Shown here: in pieces, positions 1 through 10,660 of the stretch
Numbering within the stretch: position 1 is the first letter of the stretch
How the letters are laid out: each line of letters starts with the position of its first letter
Assembly (NCBI GenBank): GCA_032871835.1
Contig: CM065296.1
Location: forward strand, 13,098,001 to 13,162,000
Direction: 5' to 3'
DNA from: Dipteronia dyeriana
Taxonomy: Eukaryota > Streptophyta > Magnoliopsida > Sapindales > Sapindaceae
DNA: 64,000 nucleotides
Program-made: the position numbers and the translations under genes
Notes under the pieces: model-generated
Seen by the model: only the letters and a program-made list of their open reading frames with translations
Databases searched by the model: none
Told to the model about the DNA's origin: nothing

Positions 1-470
1 AGTAGCCGCCTAGTTTTTGGTGGCTTAAACTTTTAGTCTTAAGTGGTAGTCTCATTTGGAGTGTTTCTGCGAGTTGGATCTACGAGATGGATCAAACAGA
101 TTTGAAGTAACAGTTCTGTTTTGCTGGTTTATGGTCACAGATTGACATGGCAGTTGCTTTTGGACTGTTTCTACGACTTGGTTGTGCAACTTTGAACTTG
201 CAGCTTGATCTAGCAGTCTCATCTAGGGATTGTCTACGACTTGGATATGCGAGGTAGAATTCGTTGATTCTTTTTCAATTCCCAAACTCAATAATTTTTC
301 CTCCTATTTACCTTCAAAGCTTCACTTTAAGCTCAAATACCTAAATTTAGGGAAATCAACCTACACAAGGATCAAACACATAATATATACACAAAAACGC
401 TCGAAACTGAGTATAAAAGTTAGGAATAAGGAGACTATCATTAGTACATAAATGTACCGATCAACCCTAA
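1..470. repeat. Degenerate direct repeats of unknown family
   Basis: No gene is supported here. A phrase close to CTGTTTCTACGACTTGG recurs (about 65, 167 and 227) between related stretches containing CTAGCAGTCTC and GCAACTTTG. This looks like the decayed end of a repetitive element, possibly an LTR or its 3' untranslated part. A 73-codon open frame at 230-451 has no recognisable domain and lies in low-complexity sequence, so it is not called. Confidence 0.4.
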
Positions 471-1125
471 TGCAGCAATTCTCAAGTTAAGCTTAAGAGA
501 TCTAAAATGGTGGCTACACTCACAAGATTTTAATTAATTTTTTTAATTATAAACTTGACTAAAATAAACGATGGTTGAATGATAGAGGAATCAGAGTTAT
601 TTTGGTCTATCATTTGATTAAGAATGTTTCGATCCAACATGTAAGAATTTGACCGACCTTAAGGTAGCACTTGCTTGTGGTATGTTGGATTGTCGTGGTA
701 TAAAAACAGTTTTTTAGGGATGATATTGTTCATTAAATATGTTCATGTGTCATATTTAATTTTATGCCAAACATTTACGTGTTAATTAAATGTATGATTA
801 AATGAATTCTTTATTTATGTTTATTCCAGCAATGCCTTTTGCACTATTACAAATCCCTGATAATGACAAGTTAGCTGGAGAAAACTATATTAAGTGGAAA
901 AATAATATCAACACAATATTGGTAACAAAAAACATAAAGTTTGTATTTATGGAGGAGTGTCATCCACAACTTGTAGCCAATGCCGCAAGGAATGTTCATG
1001 AGGCATACCAGAAATTGGTCTCATCTGATGAGAATGCCCAAACTTATCTGTTAGCTAGTGTGATAGAAGTACTTGTTATATTCTTCAAGCCTTTGCATCT
1101 TCTTGTACGTTCCTAGAAGATCATA
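471..1125 (+). pseudogene. Ty1/copia fragment: leader and start of gag
   Basis: Positions 471-800 are an untranslated leader and 832-1116 begin a copia gag. The likely start is the ATG at 832, after TTATTCCAGCA, because the homologous gag at 45356 starts in the same context. The readable product has the copia gag N-terminal pattern: a short leader ending in a tryptophan-centred stretch (YIKWKNNINTIL), then VHEAYQKLVSSDENAQTYLL. The reading is lost at about 1085-1116 and the rest of the element is absent. Leader and gag both align by eye to 44985-45560, so this is a truncated relative of copia element G. Family assignment is from the gag pattern alone. Confidence 0.7.
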
Positions 1126-2737
1126 ACGTGCTCACACATAGTTACCGGATCGTGGGACATAGCGAGGAAGACTTGATGGTTCGTTATTGGAATAAAGTTT
1201 AAAGAAACATTGGAGTTAGCATCAAGGGTATGATTTAAATCCATCTTTATATATTCTTATATGTTGTATATGGTTTACAAGTTGCATAAAAAATTTTAAA
1301 CCCTGTTTCCGCTACGTAACGTAAATTCGGGTTCCTACAACTCTCTCCTTTGTATTTGAGACACACTTTTTGATAAGAACAATATTGGAATAAAACACTT
1401 CCTTCTTGATTTATTCTTTCTCTCTTCTTCTTCTTCTTCTCCTTCTTTTTCTTATTCTTCTTCTTCTTCTTCTTCTTCTTCTTTATGTTTATGTTTTATA
1501 TTATTGTTTATTATTATTCATTTTATAATACGTTTTCAGCACGAGTCTCTAACTATTCCATGTTTCAATTCTTAGATTTGAAAGCATCTTACCTGAAGAC
1601 AAGATATGTATGTTCAATGTTTTATACGTGATTAGAGATTACCATTTCTTAATGAGATTGAGCTCTTCAACAATTTGTAAATTATTTCTAGTTTATTATT
1701 TTTATTCTAAATATTGGGTTTTATTGTCATCACCTCTTAGTTTTGTTTACAATGTTATTTGGGTTTCCAAGAGATTAGAATATTATATAATATGTATTGC
1801 AACCTGAAGATTGTAAGAATAGTGTAAATGAATTGCAATATAAAGATCGCAAAATCAAAGAGCTAGAAGCTCGATCTGATATTTGAAAAATTATGGAATC
1901 AAAGAGCATGAAACTTGGTATGATTTATGAAGATTACAAAATCAAAAAGCCAAAAGCTTGACATAATCTTATTTAAAATTATGAATCGCAATCGAATTAT
2001 ATTATGAAATAATGAATTTTCATTGAATCAGAACTTATAGTTCTGAATTCTGACTGAAGTGATAATTATTTTCGGAATTTGAAGTTCTAAAACCTCTTAT
2101 CCTAACATATAAACTCGATGTTTATATATGCATATGGAGTCATAATGTTGTTTTAAACTTCTATCAAATATGAATTTTGTTAAGAACCTGAAGTTCCGAA
2201 ATGGTAAATCGTGAACTTATTACAGTGATACAATTATAACCAAATATATGTTTGTTAATAGATATTATGCAATCACTTTTGCGGTTTATTTTAGAGGACA
2301 TGGACTATGAGATAAAGTCCAGAAATTGAAAAAAGGGTAAATATATTTTATCAAATTTTGGGCACGATTCAAGTATTTCAATATGATTTACTTTATTGTT
2401 ATTTAGATTTAATTTATTTATACAACTATTTTTATGTGTATGCTCTATGGTTGCTACTATATGTTGGATCTTCCACATCAGAAAATAAATTTAGTTATAT
2501 TTCGATGATGTGATTATAATTGATTGATGTAAATGGAACCAAAATTTTTGTATTCAAATCCAATTAGGAATTAAAAGTTTCGAATTTGAATCAAACTGAG
2601 AGCCTGAAGTTCTAAATTTGAAAACGAACTAGAAGTTTCAGTAGACAATATGATTTTAATAAGAACCCAATATCTTGAAATACTTGATCACGATCTCATG
2701 ATGAGACCAGAAGTTCTAACAAATTGTAAAGTATTTC
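1126..2737. repeat. AT-rich unclassified repeat flanking element A
   Basis: No gene is seen. After a pyrimidine microsatellite at 1414-1483, the stretch from about 1793 carries a recurring motif close to CCTGAAGTTCTGAATT (about 2045, 2080, 2186, 2598, 2702). It also holds an ATTGCAACCTGAAGATTG block, which reappears diverged at 39683-40110 on the far side of element A. The two flanks are thus related copies of one repeat into which A inserted. The family is not recognised. Confidence 0.5.
1414..1483. repeat. TTC microsatellite
   Basis: A run of TTC/CTT triplets with a few interruptions lies in AT-rich repeat sequence. It has no apparent coding role. Confidence 0.9.
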
Positions 2738-3784
2738 TGTTAATTGCCATTTTTGGCAAAGGGTCAAAGGGAAATTTTCCACCTTGTAAGTACCCGGTAG
2801 GAAACATCTCCTTATACCAAGTAGGTAGTATACACTATGATCTACCTCGAAGTACCAAGTCTCACACAACCGAGGTACCTTGATATAATTGTTGAAGTAA
2901 GATAATGCTATTACGACACCATAGACTACCAACCGGTACCTGAGTACCCTAACACTATTCCGTTGCTCCGTCGAGGTATATATCTTCCTCCTCTAGCAGG
3001 AAGAAAGACGCCCATAAAGCTCCTAGATGAACATAAAGCGCCAACATCATCGATCAAGCACCTCGTTGTTAGAATTGTACCTCAAGGTATCCCGCCAGCG
3101 GGCTAGCATCTCAAGGTACCTCGTCATCGGGGATAATCTAGCGCCACATTACTAAGCAAATACCTTGAGGTATCCTGCCACTAATAAGCGGAATCAGAGT
3201 CATTCTCCAAACCGTAACAAGCTCCACGTACATACAGCCATAATGATAGAGTCTAAAAAGGAAACAAACACGATTGTCTCCAAGATATCCTGCATAAACC
3301 GATTCCTCATGGTCAACTACATTAAACAGAAAATCTAGCCAAATAAGGAAGAAGATCAATCCAGTGATCTTTGGTTTGTACGCTAAGGAAAAACCCTAAT
3401 GACACCATGCATATATACAGCGGAAATAACACGAAGAGGGGGACAGAAAAATCGACTCCAAGAACCTTAAGAGCTATCACTTAAGTTCTACAATCGATGT
3501 TAAGCCTAGCCATCACCATTGATCGTTGTGTCCAGTTATCGACATGTACGAATTTGCCACCTCCAGTTAGTTAGATAGAGAATAGAAACTGAGAGTTATT
3601 TCACATATTTGTACACACTTCATTATTGAATAAAATAACTCCACTCAGTTCATTATCACTCTTTCACACATTTTGTCCATTTTTACACGTGAAATCGGTG
3701 TCGAATGTACCTACCCAAACCGTCATCAACCTAGGTAGAGGTTCTGAGGGTGTTAACTGAAATTCCTCACCCAAAGCAAATTTT
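2738..3784 (+). repeat. Element A 5' LTR
   Basis: Direct repeat of 38520-39574, recognisable throughout (for example TGATCTACCTCGAAGTACCA in both). It starts TGTTAAT. The right end lacks the last roughly ten bases (CGGTTAACA) that close the 3' copy and runs straight into the primer site, so a small deletion has removed the CA terminus. A TATA-like ATATATAC lies near 3410. Confidence 0.85.
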
Positions 3785-3802
3785 GGCACTGTCTGTGGGA
3801 AG
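3783..3802 (+). promoter_or_regulatory. Element A primer-binding site
   Basis: TTGGCACTGTCTGTGGGAAG directly follows the 5' LTR. It is close to the TGGCGCCGTCTGTGGGA form common after plant gypsy LTRs, with CG changed to CA as expected from decay of a methylated CpG. It would prime minus-strand DNA synthesis from a tRNA. The tRNA identity is not assigned. Confidence 0.7.
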
Positions 3803-3857
3803 ATTCCACATCCATTTTTAAATCACCTGTTTGATTTTTTACAAGTGTAACAACATC

Positions 3858-5757
3858 ATGAGACTTCGATCCTCCCAGGGGCTACCCGAAGCATCCGAGC
3901 ACCAATCCGTAGCCTCCACATGGAAGGTTCAAAGGAAGGGAAAGAGATAGAAGCATAAGAATCCTGATCCAGTACCGACTGGTAACACTCAGGCTTCGGT
4001 CCCCTCGGTGATTGACCAGGCCATTCTAGAGCAACAGGCTGCAGCTTTTGTTGAAAGTGTCCATCTCCGGTTGGTTACAGAGGATATTACCCCTCAACCG
4101 GTAGAACCTAGCACCCGAGAGGATCCCAATAGACCGGAACCTAGGATGACCACTTTGATAGGTTAGGACAACCACCACAACCGGTACCGATTCCGGTTCG
4201 TGATAGGTTGGTGCCCATGCCCTCAGTTCAAGATCGGTTAGGGCCCATTCCCTCAGTTCAAGATCGGTTAGGGCCCATGCCCCTAAATCCGTGTAGGCCA
4301 GCCTATTACCAACCTCGACAGGTGAAATCAGCTGTTGACGTCCCGCTAAGGTGACCCAGCCAACCAGCCCAGCCAGTGGCCACCAAAAGAGAACCCCGAT
4401 CCGACATTGTTGATAGCGGGAAAAGTGCCCAAGAAAATCCTCCCTAGGAGGATAACCAGGGTGAGGTCCCTATCTCCTTAGAGAGATCTGACTATGAAGA
4501 TTTTGAGGCCGAGTCTAAGAACGCCGAGAATAAACGTCTACGAGAATAACTAGCTTGGATGCAGAAGGAAATTCAAAATTTTAAGAGGGCCAAGCATAAG
4601 GAGAACCGGAAGGACACCTTGAGTGAGATGAATGCCCCATTCTCCAGGAGGATCAGGGAAGCATAACTCCCTCCAAAATTTAGAATGCCGACTGATAAGT
4701 ATTCTGGCACTGAGGATCCCTTAAGCCACCTAGAGAGCTTTGTTTAGTAGATGGAGGTCCAGAATGTGACCAGGGCAGCAACATACATGATGTTCCTAAC
4801 TACGCTGATTGACTATGCCAAGACGTGGTTCAGAAGGCTACCCGTAGGTAGCATGGACAACTTTACTAAGTTGTCTAGTGATTTTTTCTCACAGTTTTAG
4901 GGGATCAAGCCATAACGAAGAACCCGATCCACTTGCAGTACAGGATTCAAAAGCGAGGTGAGACACTCAGGTCTTATGTGGAGAGTTTCATAAAGAAGTG
5001 ATCCAGATGAGGGTTTTTACCGAGAAGAAGACTCTAGCCAACTTTCGCAGAAACTTAGGGGCTGGTAAACTGTTTCGATCTTTCGCTAAGTGTCCGTTAA
5101 TGACTTATCATAAGGCTTATGACAGAGCTCTCGAGTAGTTAGAGATAAATGAGCAGCTAAGAGTCAAGATCGAGCATGATGACATGAGAACTACCAAGTG
5201 CTAAAAGAAAGAGTGCCCAAGCCTGCACCGAAATAGAAGGTTCAAAATAGACCTCACAACTGGTCTACATACCGCTTCCCACCTTCCTAACCTCAGCAGG
5301 AGCAGTATCCCACAAGGCGGACTCCATCTCGAGCTTCACCTCCACCAAGAGTGGTAACCCTTAGAGTCTAGGACGAGAGGGAGTACAATCACTACACCCC
5401 ACTGAACATATCATTTGAACGATCTACCTCGCCATTTGTGACAAATGATTGCTTAGAGGACCTAGTCCAATGAAAGCACTAGCTGACACGAGGAACCGGT
5501 ACAAATACTGTGACTTTCATGAGGATGTAGGACATAACACTTCAGAGTGTTTTGATCTACATAACAAGATTGAAACATTAGTGAGAGGTGGCTGCTTGGT
5601 AGAATTCCTACAGCAGGTACGAGATAACATCCACACAGGAAATGAGGTACATGCTGAGATCCGGGAAGATGTAGGGAAAAAAAGAGGAGAACATAAAGAC
5701 CTGATGCAATATATCCAGGTCATGCACACCATCAGCGGGGGACCTACTGTGGCTTGA
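3858..5757 (+). pseudogene. Element A gag
   Basis: Structural capsid/nucleocapsid gene of a gypsy element. An ATG at 3858 opens a reading that stops within about 30 codons, and many later stops and frame changes follow. The central retrotransposon-gag region is readable at about 4676-5160, including PPKFRMPTDKYSGTEDPLSH and KTWFRRLPVGSMDNF, with an internal TAG after HLESFV. A nucleocapsid zinc knuckle is at about 5507-5560 (CDFHEDVGHNTSEC, of the CX2HX4HX4C kind), within the longest open part, 5449-5757. The protein cannot be made from this copy. Confidence 0.8.
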
Positions 5758-5879
5758 ACCTTCAACAATTCTAGAAAGAACCATGCTAGGAAGGTACCCT
5801 AGATTGATGAAGGATAAGAAATCATCAAGGTCGATCGGAGCTCGATAGTGACATCCCAATCAGCCTAGATTATCTTCAC

Positions 5880-6307
5880 TAAGGAGGACGTATACAACAC
5901 AGTGCAACCACACGATGATCCCATGGTGGTCACGGTACAGATTGCTAAGAGCCTAGTCTACTGCGTACTGATTGAGACAGGTAGCAGCTTGAACATCCTC
6001 TTCATGGACGCTCTGGAAAAATTCAATCTGAAGTAGTGGTGTTATAATAGTTGCACCACTCTATTGTATGGATTTATAAGGACTTACTCGTACCAGTTGG
6101 GTCCAAGATTCTACCAGTGATCATTAAGACTATACCCTTCCAACAGAATCCGATGACTGATTTTGTTGTAGTGGACACACTATCAACCTACAACGCGATC
6201 CTCGGGAAGCCTTACCTATCGGCTCTCGAAACGGTGTTGTCCGTCTACCATAATGTCCTGAAGTTTTCGATGGGAAATGAGGTAGGTGAGATACACGGTG
6301 ACCAGTA
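5880..6307 (+). pseudogene. Element A protease
   Basis: Retroviral-type aspartic protease region between gag and RT. The segment near 5930-6010 reads as the active-site strand, but the expected D-[NT]-G triad appears altered (IETGSS with Glu where Asp is expected). The C-terminal signature YNAILGKPYLSAL is clear at about 6190-6230, followed by VYHNVLKF. Stops separate the parts. The identification rests on the conserved NAILG-P-L pattern and its position. Confidence 0.7.
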
Positions 6308-7640
6308 GGTAACTTACTGATGTTACATCGTATCAACCGACCCGACAGCTTTAGTCAAACAATTTTCACAGGTAGCGGTTATATAGGAACATGTACCATT
6401 GGAGGAGGATCTTGATACCCTAGATACCTTGGGAGAAGCTGGAGTAATAATGGTGGAGCCCGAGTTAGAGAGCCTACCTGAAGAAGTGATGGAGGAAGAT
6501 AGAGGGTGGACTAGTGACCACCCGGTTGATGCATTAGAGGAAGTACCAGTTAGGCAGGATGATCCCGCCAAAGTAGTCAAGATCGGAGCCGCACTAGAAG
6601 CATGAGTGAAAAAAGAATTGATCAAGCTACTCCGCGAGTATAATGATTTCTTTGCTTGGAGCCATGACGAGATGTCAGGAATCTTGATTTCCTTTATAGC
6701 TTACAGGCTAACAGTTGACCCCGTCTTCAAGCCCGTTAAACAGAAGAGGTGACATTTCAATCTTGATAGAAATACTGCGGTCCAAGATGAGGTCGATAAA
6801 CTGCTAAAGACTGAATTCATCTGGGAATCCCAATACTTGAAGTGGATCGCTAATGTGGTCATGGTTACCAAAGCCAATGTAAGGTGGCATATGTGTATCG
6901 ACTACACTGACCTCAACCGCGTCTATCTAAAAGATAGCTTATCGTTGCCAAATATCGACCAACTAGTAGACTCTACAGTAGGGAACAAACTCTTAAGCTT
7001 TATGGATACAGTCTTGGGGTATAATCAGATCATGATACATACTACAGACCAAAACAAGACTAGTTTTATCACCAGGTAATGCCTTTATTGATACAAGGTC
7101 ATGCCCTTTGGTCTTAAGAATGTAAAAGCCACTTACCAGTGACTGGTCAACCAGTTGTTTAAGCATAAGATAGGAAGAACAATTTAGGTTTATATAGATA
7201 ACACGATCACTAAATCACAGGTAGCTAACCAACATTAGGACCACATCCGTCAAGCTTTCCAAATCGTCAGAGAGAATCAGATGAGGTTCAACCCTGCCAA
7301 GTGCGCCTTACGGATAAATGTAGAGAAATTCCTTGGATTCATGGTCCATGAAAAGGGGTATAGAGGTGAGCCCAGAAAAGATCCGAGCCATCATAGACTT
7401 GTAATCCCCTAGTTCTCTCAAACAGGTACAGATATAGACTGGTTGAGTAGCAGCTTTCAATAATTTCATATCACGGTCGACCGATAAAGGACTCCCCTTT
7501 TTAAGGTAATTAAGTAGGGAAGAAACATGAAGTAGGACCAAGACAGCGAGCAGGCCTTCCAGTCAATAAAAAAGTACATAGTCAACCCGTCGTTGCTAGT
7601 TAAGCCAGTACCCAGAGAGGAACGCAGATCTACCTTGTTG
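6308..7640 (+). pseudogene. Element A reverse transcriptase
   Basis: RT polymerase domain, broken by stops and frame changes. Recognisable in order: linker with DFFAWSHDEM (about 6640), NVVMVTKANVRWHMCIDYTD (about 6852-6910), LLSFMDTVLGYNQIMIH (about 6990-7040), the VMPFGLKN motif (about 7100), then the catalytic loop near 7190. That loop reads YIDN instead of the usual YIDD, so one catalytic aspartate is lost. The NPAKCA and FLGFMV motifs follow (about 7290-7345). The pol reading is clearly dead. Confidence 0.82.
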
Positions 7641-8450
7641 TATATGAGACAGGAATGAGTGAGGCCTTGGTTAAAGAATGTGAAGATAGGGTTCAGTGGC
7701 CTATCTGCTATGTAAGCCATGCCTTAACCAAGCCAGAGAAGAATTACAATGTTCTAAAGAAGCTCACTTTTGCCTTGGTGACCTCGACGAGGAAGCTCCA
7801 TCCCTATTTCCAAGTTCATACGATCGTGGTAGTGACCGATCAACCTCTCTGCCAGTTCTTACAAAGGCATGACATATCCTAGAGACTAGTACTTTAGGCT
7901 CTTGAACTCACTCAGTTCGACATCAAGTACAAGGCGAGGACTACTATCAAGGCCCAAGAGTTAGCAGATTTTATAGTCGAATTCTCAGCTCTTCCTGATC
8001 TTAGTACCTCCGTAGACCCGGATCCTATCCTTCAGAAAGATCAAGAGCTCAGAGACTAGCCAGCTAACCGAGAGGCTTGGATCCCATACACTGATAGAGC
8101 ATCTGGCCAAGTAAGCAGTGAATCGGGCATTGTCCTGATTGATCTAGAAAAAATGGAATGTTGCCATTGCTTCATGTTTGAGATCAAGGCCACCAATAAT
8201 GAAACATAATATATATCCCTTTTAGCTGGGATGAGATCAGCTATTGAATAGGGGGCTGAATACCACCATGTAAAGAGTGATTCCGAGCTCATCGTTAACC
8301 AGGTCACCGAGTTGTACCAGGCGAAGGGTGATAATGTGAAAACTTACCTCAGATTGGTCCGATTAAAGGGTTCAAGATAGAGCAGATTCCTCACCAAGAG
8401 AATCATTGAGCAGACGTCATAGCTAAGATAGTTGCTAATGGGGGACAGAC
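7641..8450 (+). pseudogene. Element A RNase H domains
   Basis: 7655-7882 is the RNase H-like tail of gypsy RT (ICYVSHALTKPEKNY, then LTFALVTSTRKLHPYFQVHT). A second RNase H-like stretch starts near 8080 (WIPYTDRASGQ, then SESGIVLI and ATNNET), in the place where Tat-lineage elements carry the extra archaeal-type RNase H. The equivalent in element B at 18834-19193 is open and easier to read. Here several stops interrupt it. Confidence 0.7.
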
Positions 8451-8499
8451 CCTACCTATAGGTGTACCTCTCAAGATAATTTCCTAATCCAGCATAGCA

Positions 8500-9232
8500 G
8501 CAGGCAAAGAAGTTAGCCCGGTTGATCGTCACCCATGCTGGTTGGACCCGATAGTTGCTTACCTCAAAGAAGGAAATCACCTAGAAGACCCAGATCAAGC
8601 TCGAAAGTTCAAAAGGACCTCAGTCCACTTTTGCTTGGTTAATAGACACCTCTACCGCAGAGGAAGGTCTCTTTCTCTGCTATGATGCTTGCACCATGAC
8701 GATGTTAGTTGGGCACTTAAGGAGTTTCAACAGGGAGAATGCAAGAACCATACCGGAGGAGAAACACTGGCCTATCAAGTGCTTTATATGGGAAATTACT
8801 TGCCAACCAAGCACCATGATGTGAGGTTGTTCATACAATCACATGGACCTTAGAAATGACGTCTAATCTAAACCATCTGCCTCCGGAGTGCCTCTCATCA
8901 ATCAGCTCACCATAACCCTTTCCTATATGAGAGGATGATTTGATCGGACCTTTCCTTACTGCTCTCGATCATGCCAAACATGATATAGTCACGATCAACT
9001 ACTTCATCCAGTGGGTGGAAGCAAGATGGCTATCTAAGATTATAGAGAAAAACACTACCAACTTAATTAAGAAAATGTTGTTTGCCGATTCGGTACCCTG
9101 ATAGTCATTATTTCTGACTTTTGCAATCAGTTTGACAATGCACGGTTCAGGGATTTCTACGAAGACCTAGGTATTGACCTCTGTTTTGCATCGATAGCTC
9201 ATCCTCAGACCAATGGCCTGGTAGAAGCCACC
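8500..9232 (+). pseudogene. Element A integrase, first part
   Basis: Integrase N-terminal and core domains in shifting frames. The HHCC zinc-finger remnant is near 8735-8815 (NHTGGETLAYQVL). The core is readable at about 9110-9232: VIISDFCNQFDNARF with the second catalytic Asp, then HPQTNGLVEAT with the catalytic Glu codon at 9224-9226. Element B begins at 9233, so the reading resumes at 23983. Frame breaks before 9110 show that A was already decaying or has kept decaying. Confidence 0.85.
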
Positions 9233-9720
9233 TATTGACGTCGATTTCTAGATGTATGAGAAAAGCCAACAAGGATTGGATTTTAGCTGTGATTTCAAAG
9301 AGAAAGAGAAGGAGAAAGTAATCGGATGCAAGTTTCTTATGTGGAAAAACTCTGATGAACGGAGAAACGTCCACAGGTGGTTGACTGATCAACGGATATG
9401 AAATAATATAAATACAATTCCCGATCTCTCTTTCTTCTCTCTGTATTTTTCTATGATTGCTGTGTCTATCTGTGTGATAAGATTTTGGATCTATTTATAT
9501 GTTTATAGAACCATAATCTTCTTTGTACAAGTAATAAAAGATCTTTGTATTTAATTACGATTGTTTGCTTGTTCGCTTGTTCAAAGTAGTTTGTCTTCTT
9601 TCCTGTTTCGGAGACTTGTATTGAGATCGAATGAGACTCTAGTAATGTAATCCAATTAGGACTTATTTCCTTATGAGATTGTAGTCTTTTTGAAGAAATA
9701 AAATTGTTCCCTGATTAGGA
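9233..9720 (-). repeat. Element B 3' LTR, outer part
   Basis: Matches 23099-23590 of the 5' LTR. The terminal TG of the plus orientation has become TA (TATTGACGTCG against TGTTGACATCG), so the conserved end dinucleotide is mutated. A TATA-type sequence for minus-strand transcription (complement of TATTTATAT) lies near 9492. Solo LTR D interrupts it at 9720. Confidence 0.92.
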
Positions 9721-9758
9721 TGAAAGAATGTGTACAAGGTTATACTAAACAACCTAGA

Positions 9759-9773
9759 GGGGGAGGGGGAGGG

Positions 9774-9808
<35 letters not shown>
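9759..9808. repeat. Guanine homopolymer tract
   Basis: GGGGGA units pass into an unbroken run of about 32 G, ending at 9808. It lies just inside the start of solo LTR D, where the related LTR at 60306 has only GAGAGAGGGGG. Its length may be unreliable because of sequencing and assembly limits. On the transcript strand of D it would be a poly-C run. Confidence 0.9.
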
Positions 9809-9810
<2 letters not shown>

Positions 9811-10388
9811 GAATAAGTTGTCTCTCACGTTTGACAAATCTTTCGAGACTAGTGACAAAACCTTGATAAGCATACAAATTAACATTCAATATGATTGTTA
9901 TGAGAAAACAATATATTCATGTATGGTTAAATCTCCACTCTTAGTCTACAAAACATACAACAAGAATGAATGTATCTTATGAACAAATATATTCAATGTA
10001 GATAAAATTCCATAAGTTGTACTTAGAGTATTACAATGTGATACTTTACAACTTGAATGAAATATCACAAGATACAAAGTTATCTAACATACACAAGCAA
10101 TATTGTACAAGGAAGTCAACTTACATATAATGTTCTATCCACATTATTCAAATAACAATTATCAATATAAGAGAGATAGGGATAGAGAAAAGTTGACACA
10201 AGATATAACGTGGTAAACCTCTGAAGAGGAAACATCCACGGGCTAGCAGCCACCGGCAAACAAAATCCACTAGTAGATAAGACAAGTACAATATCTCAAG
10301 TGACCTTTTCACCTAGAAACTACCCTCCTATCCTACTCTAGAAGTTGTCGCCCTATGCTCAACAATCTGAGGCATCACATATATTGTT

Positions 10389-10660
10389 AAGACTTCCTCG
10401 CTCACCTTATCCGGATCCTCATGACCCAAGGCAAGACTTCTTGCTCAACTATCTGAGTCCTCTCGACTCTAGTCAAGACTTCCTCGCTCACCTATCCGGA
10501 TACTCACGACCCTAGGCAAGACTTCTTGCTCAACTATCCGAGTCCTCCCGACTCTAGCCAAGACTTCCTTGCTTGACAATCCAAGGTCTCACACCTCTTG
10601 CCAAGACTTCTTGCTCAACAACATAGGTCTCACACCTATTGTTAAGACTTCCTTCTCACA
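10389..10660. repeat. 42-43 bp tandem repeat in solo LTR D
   Basis: Seven units, each starting AAGACTTC, at 10389, 10433, 10475, 10518, 10560, 10603 and 10644. Units alternate between a TTGCTCAACTATC form and a CTCGCTCACC form in the middle of the array, giving an 85-86 bp two-unit period. No coding is evident. Confidence 0.88.
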
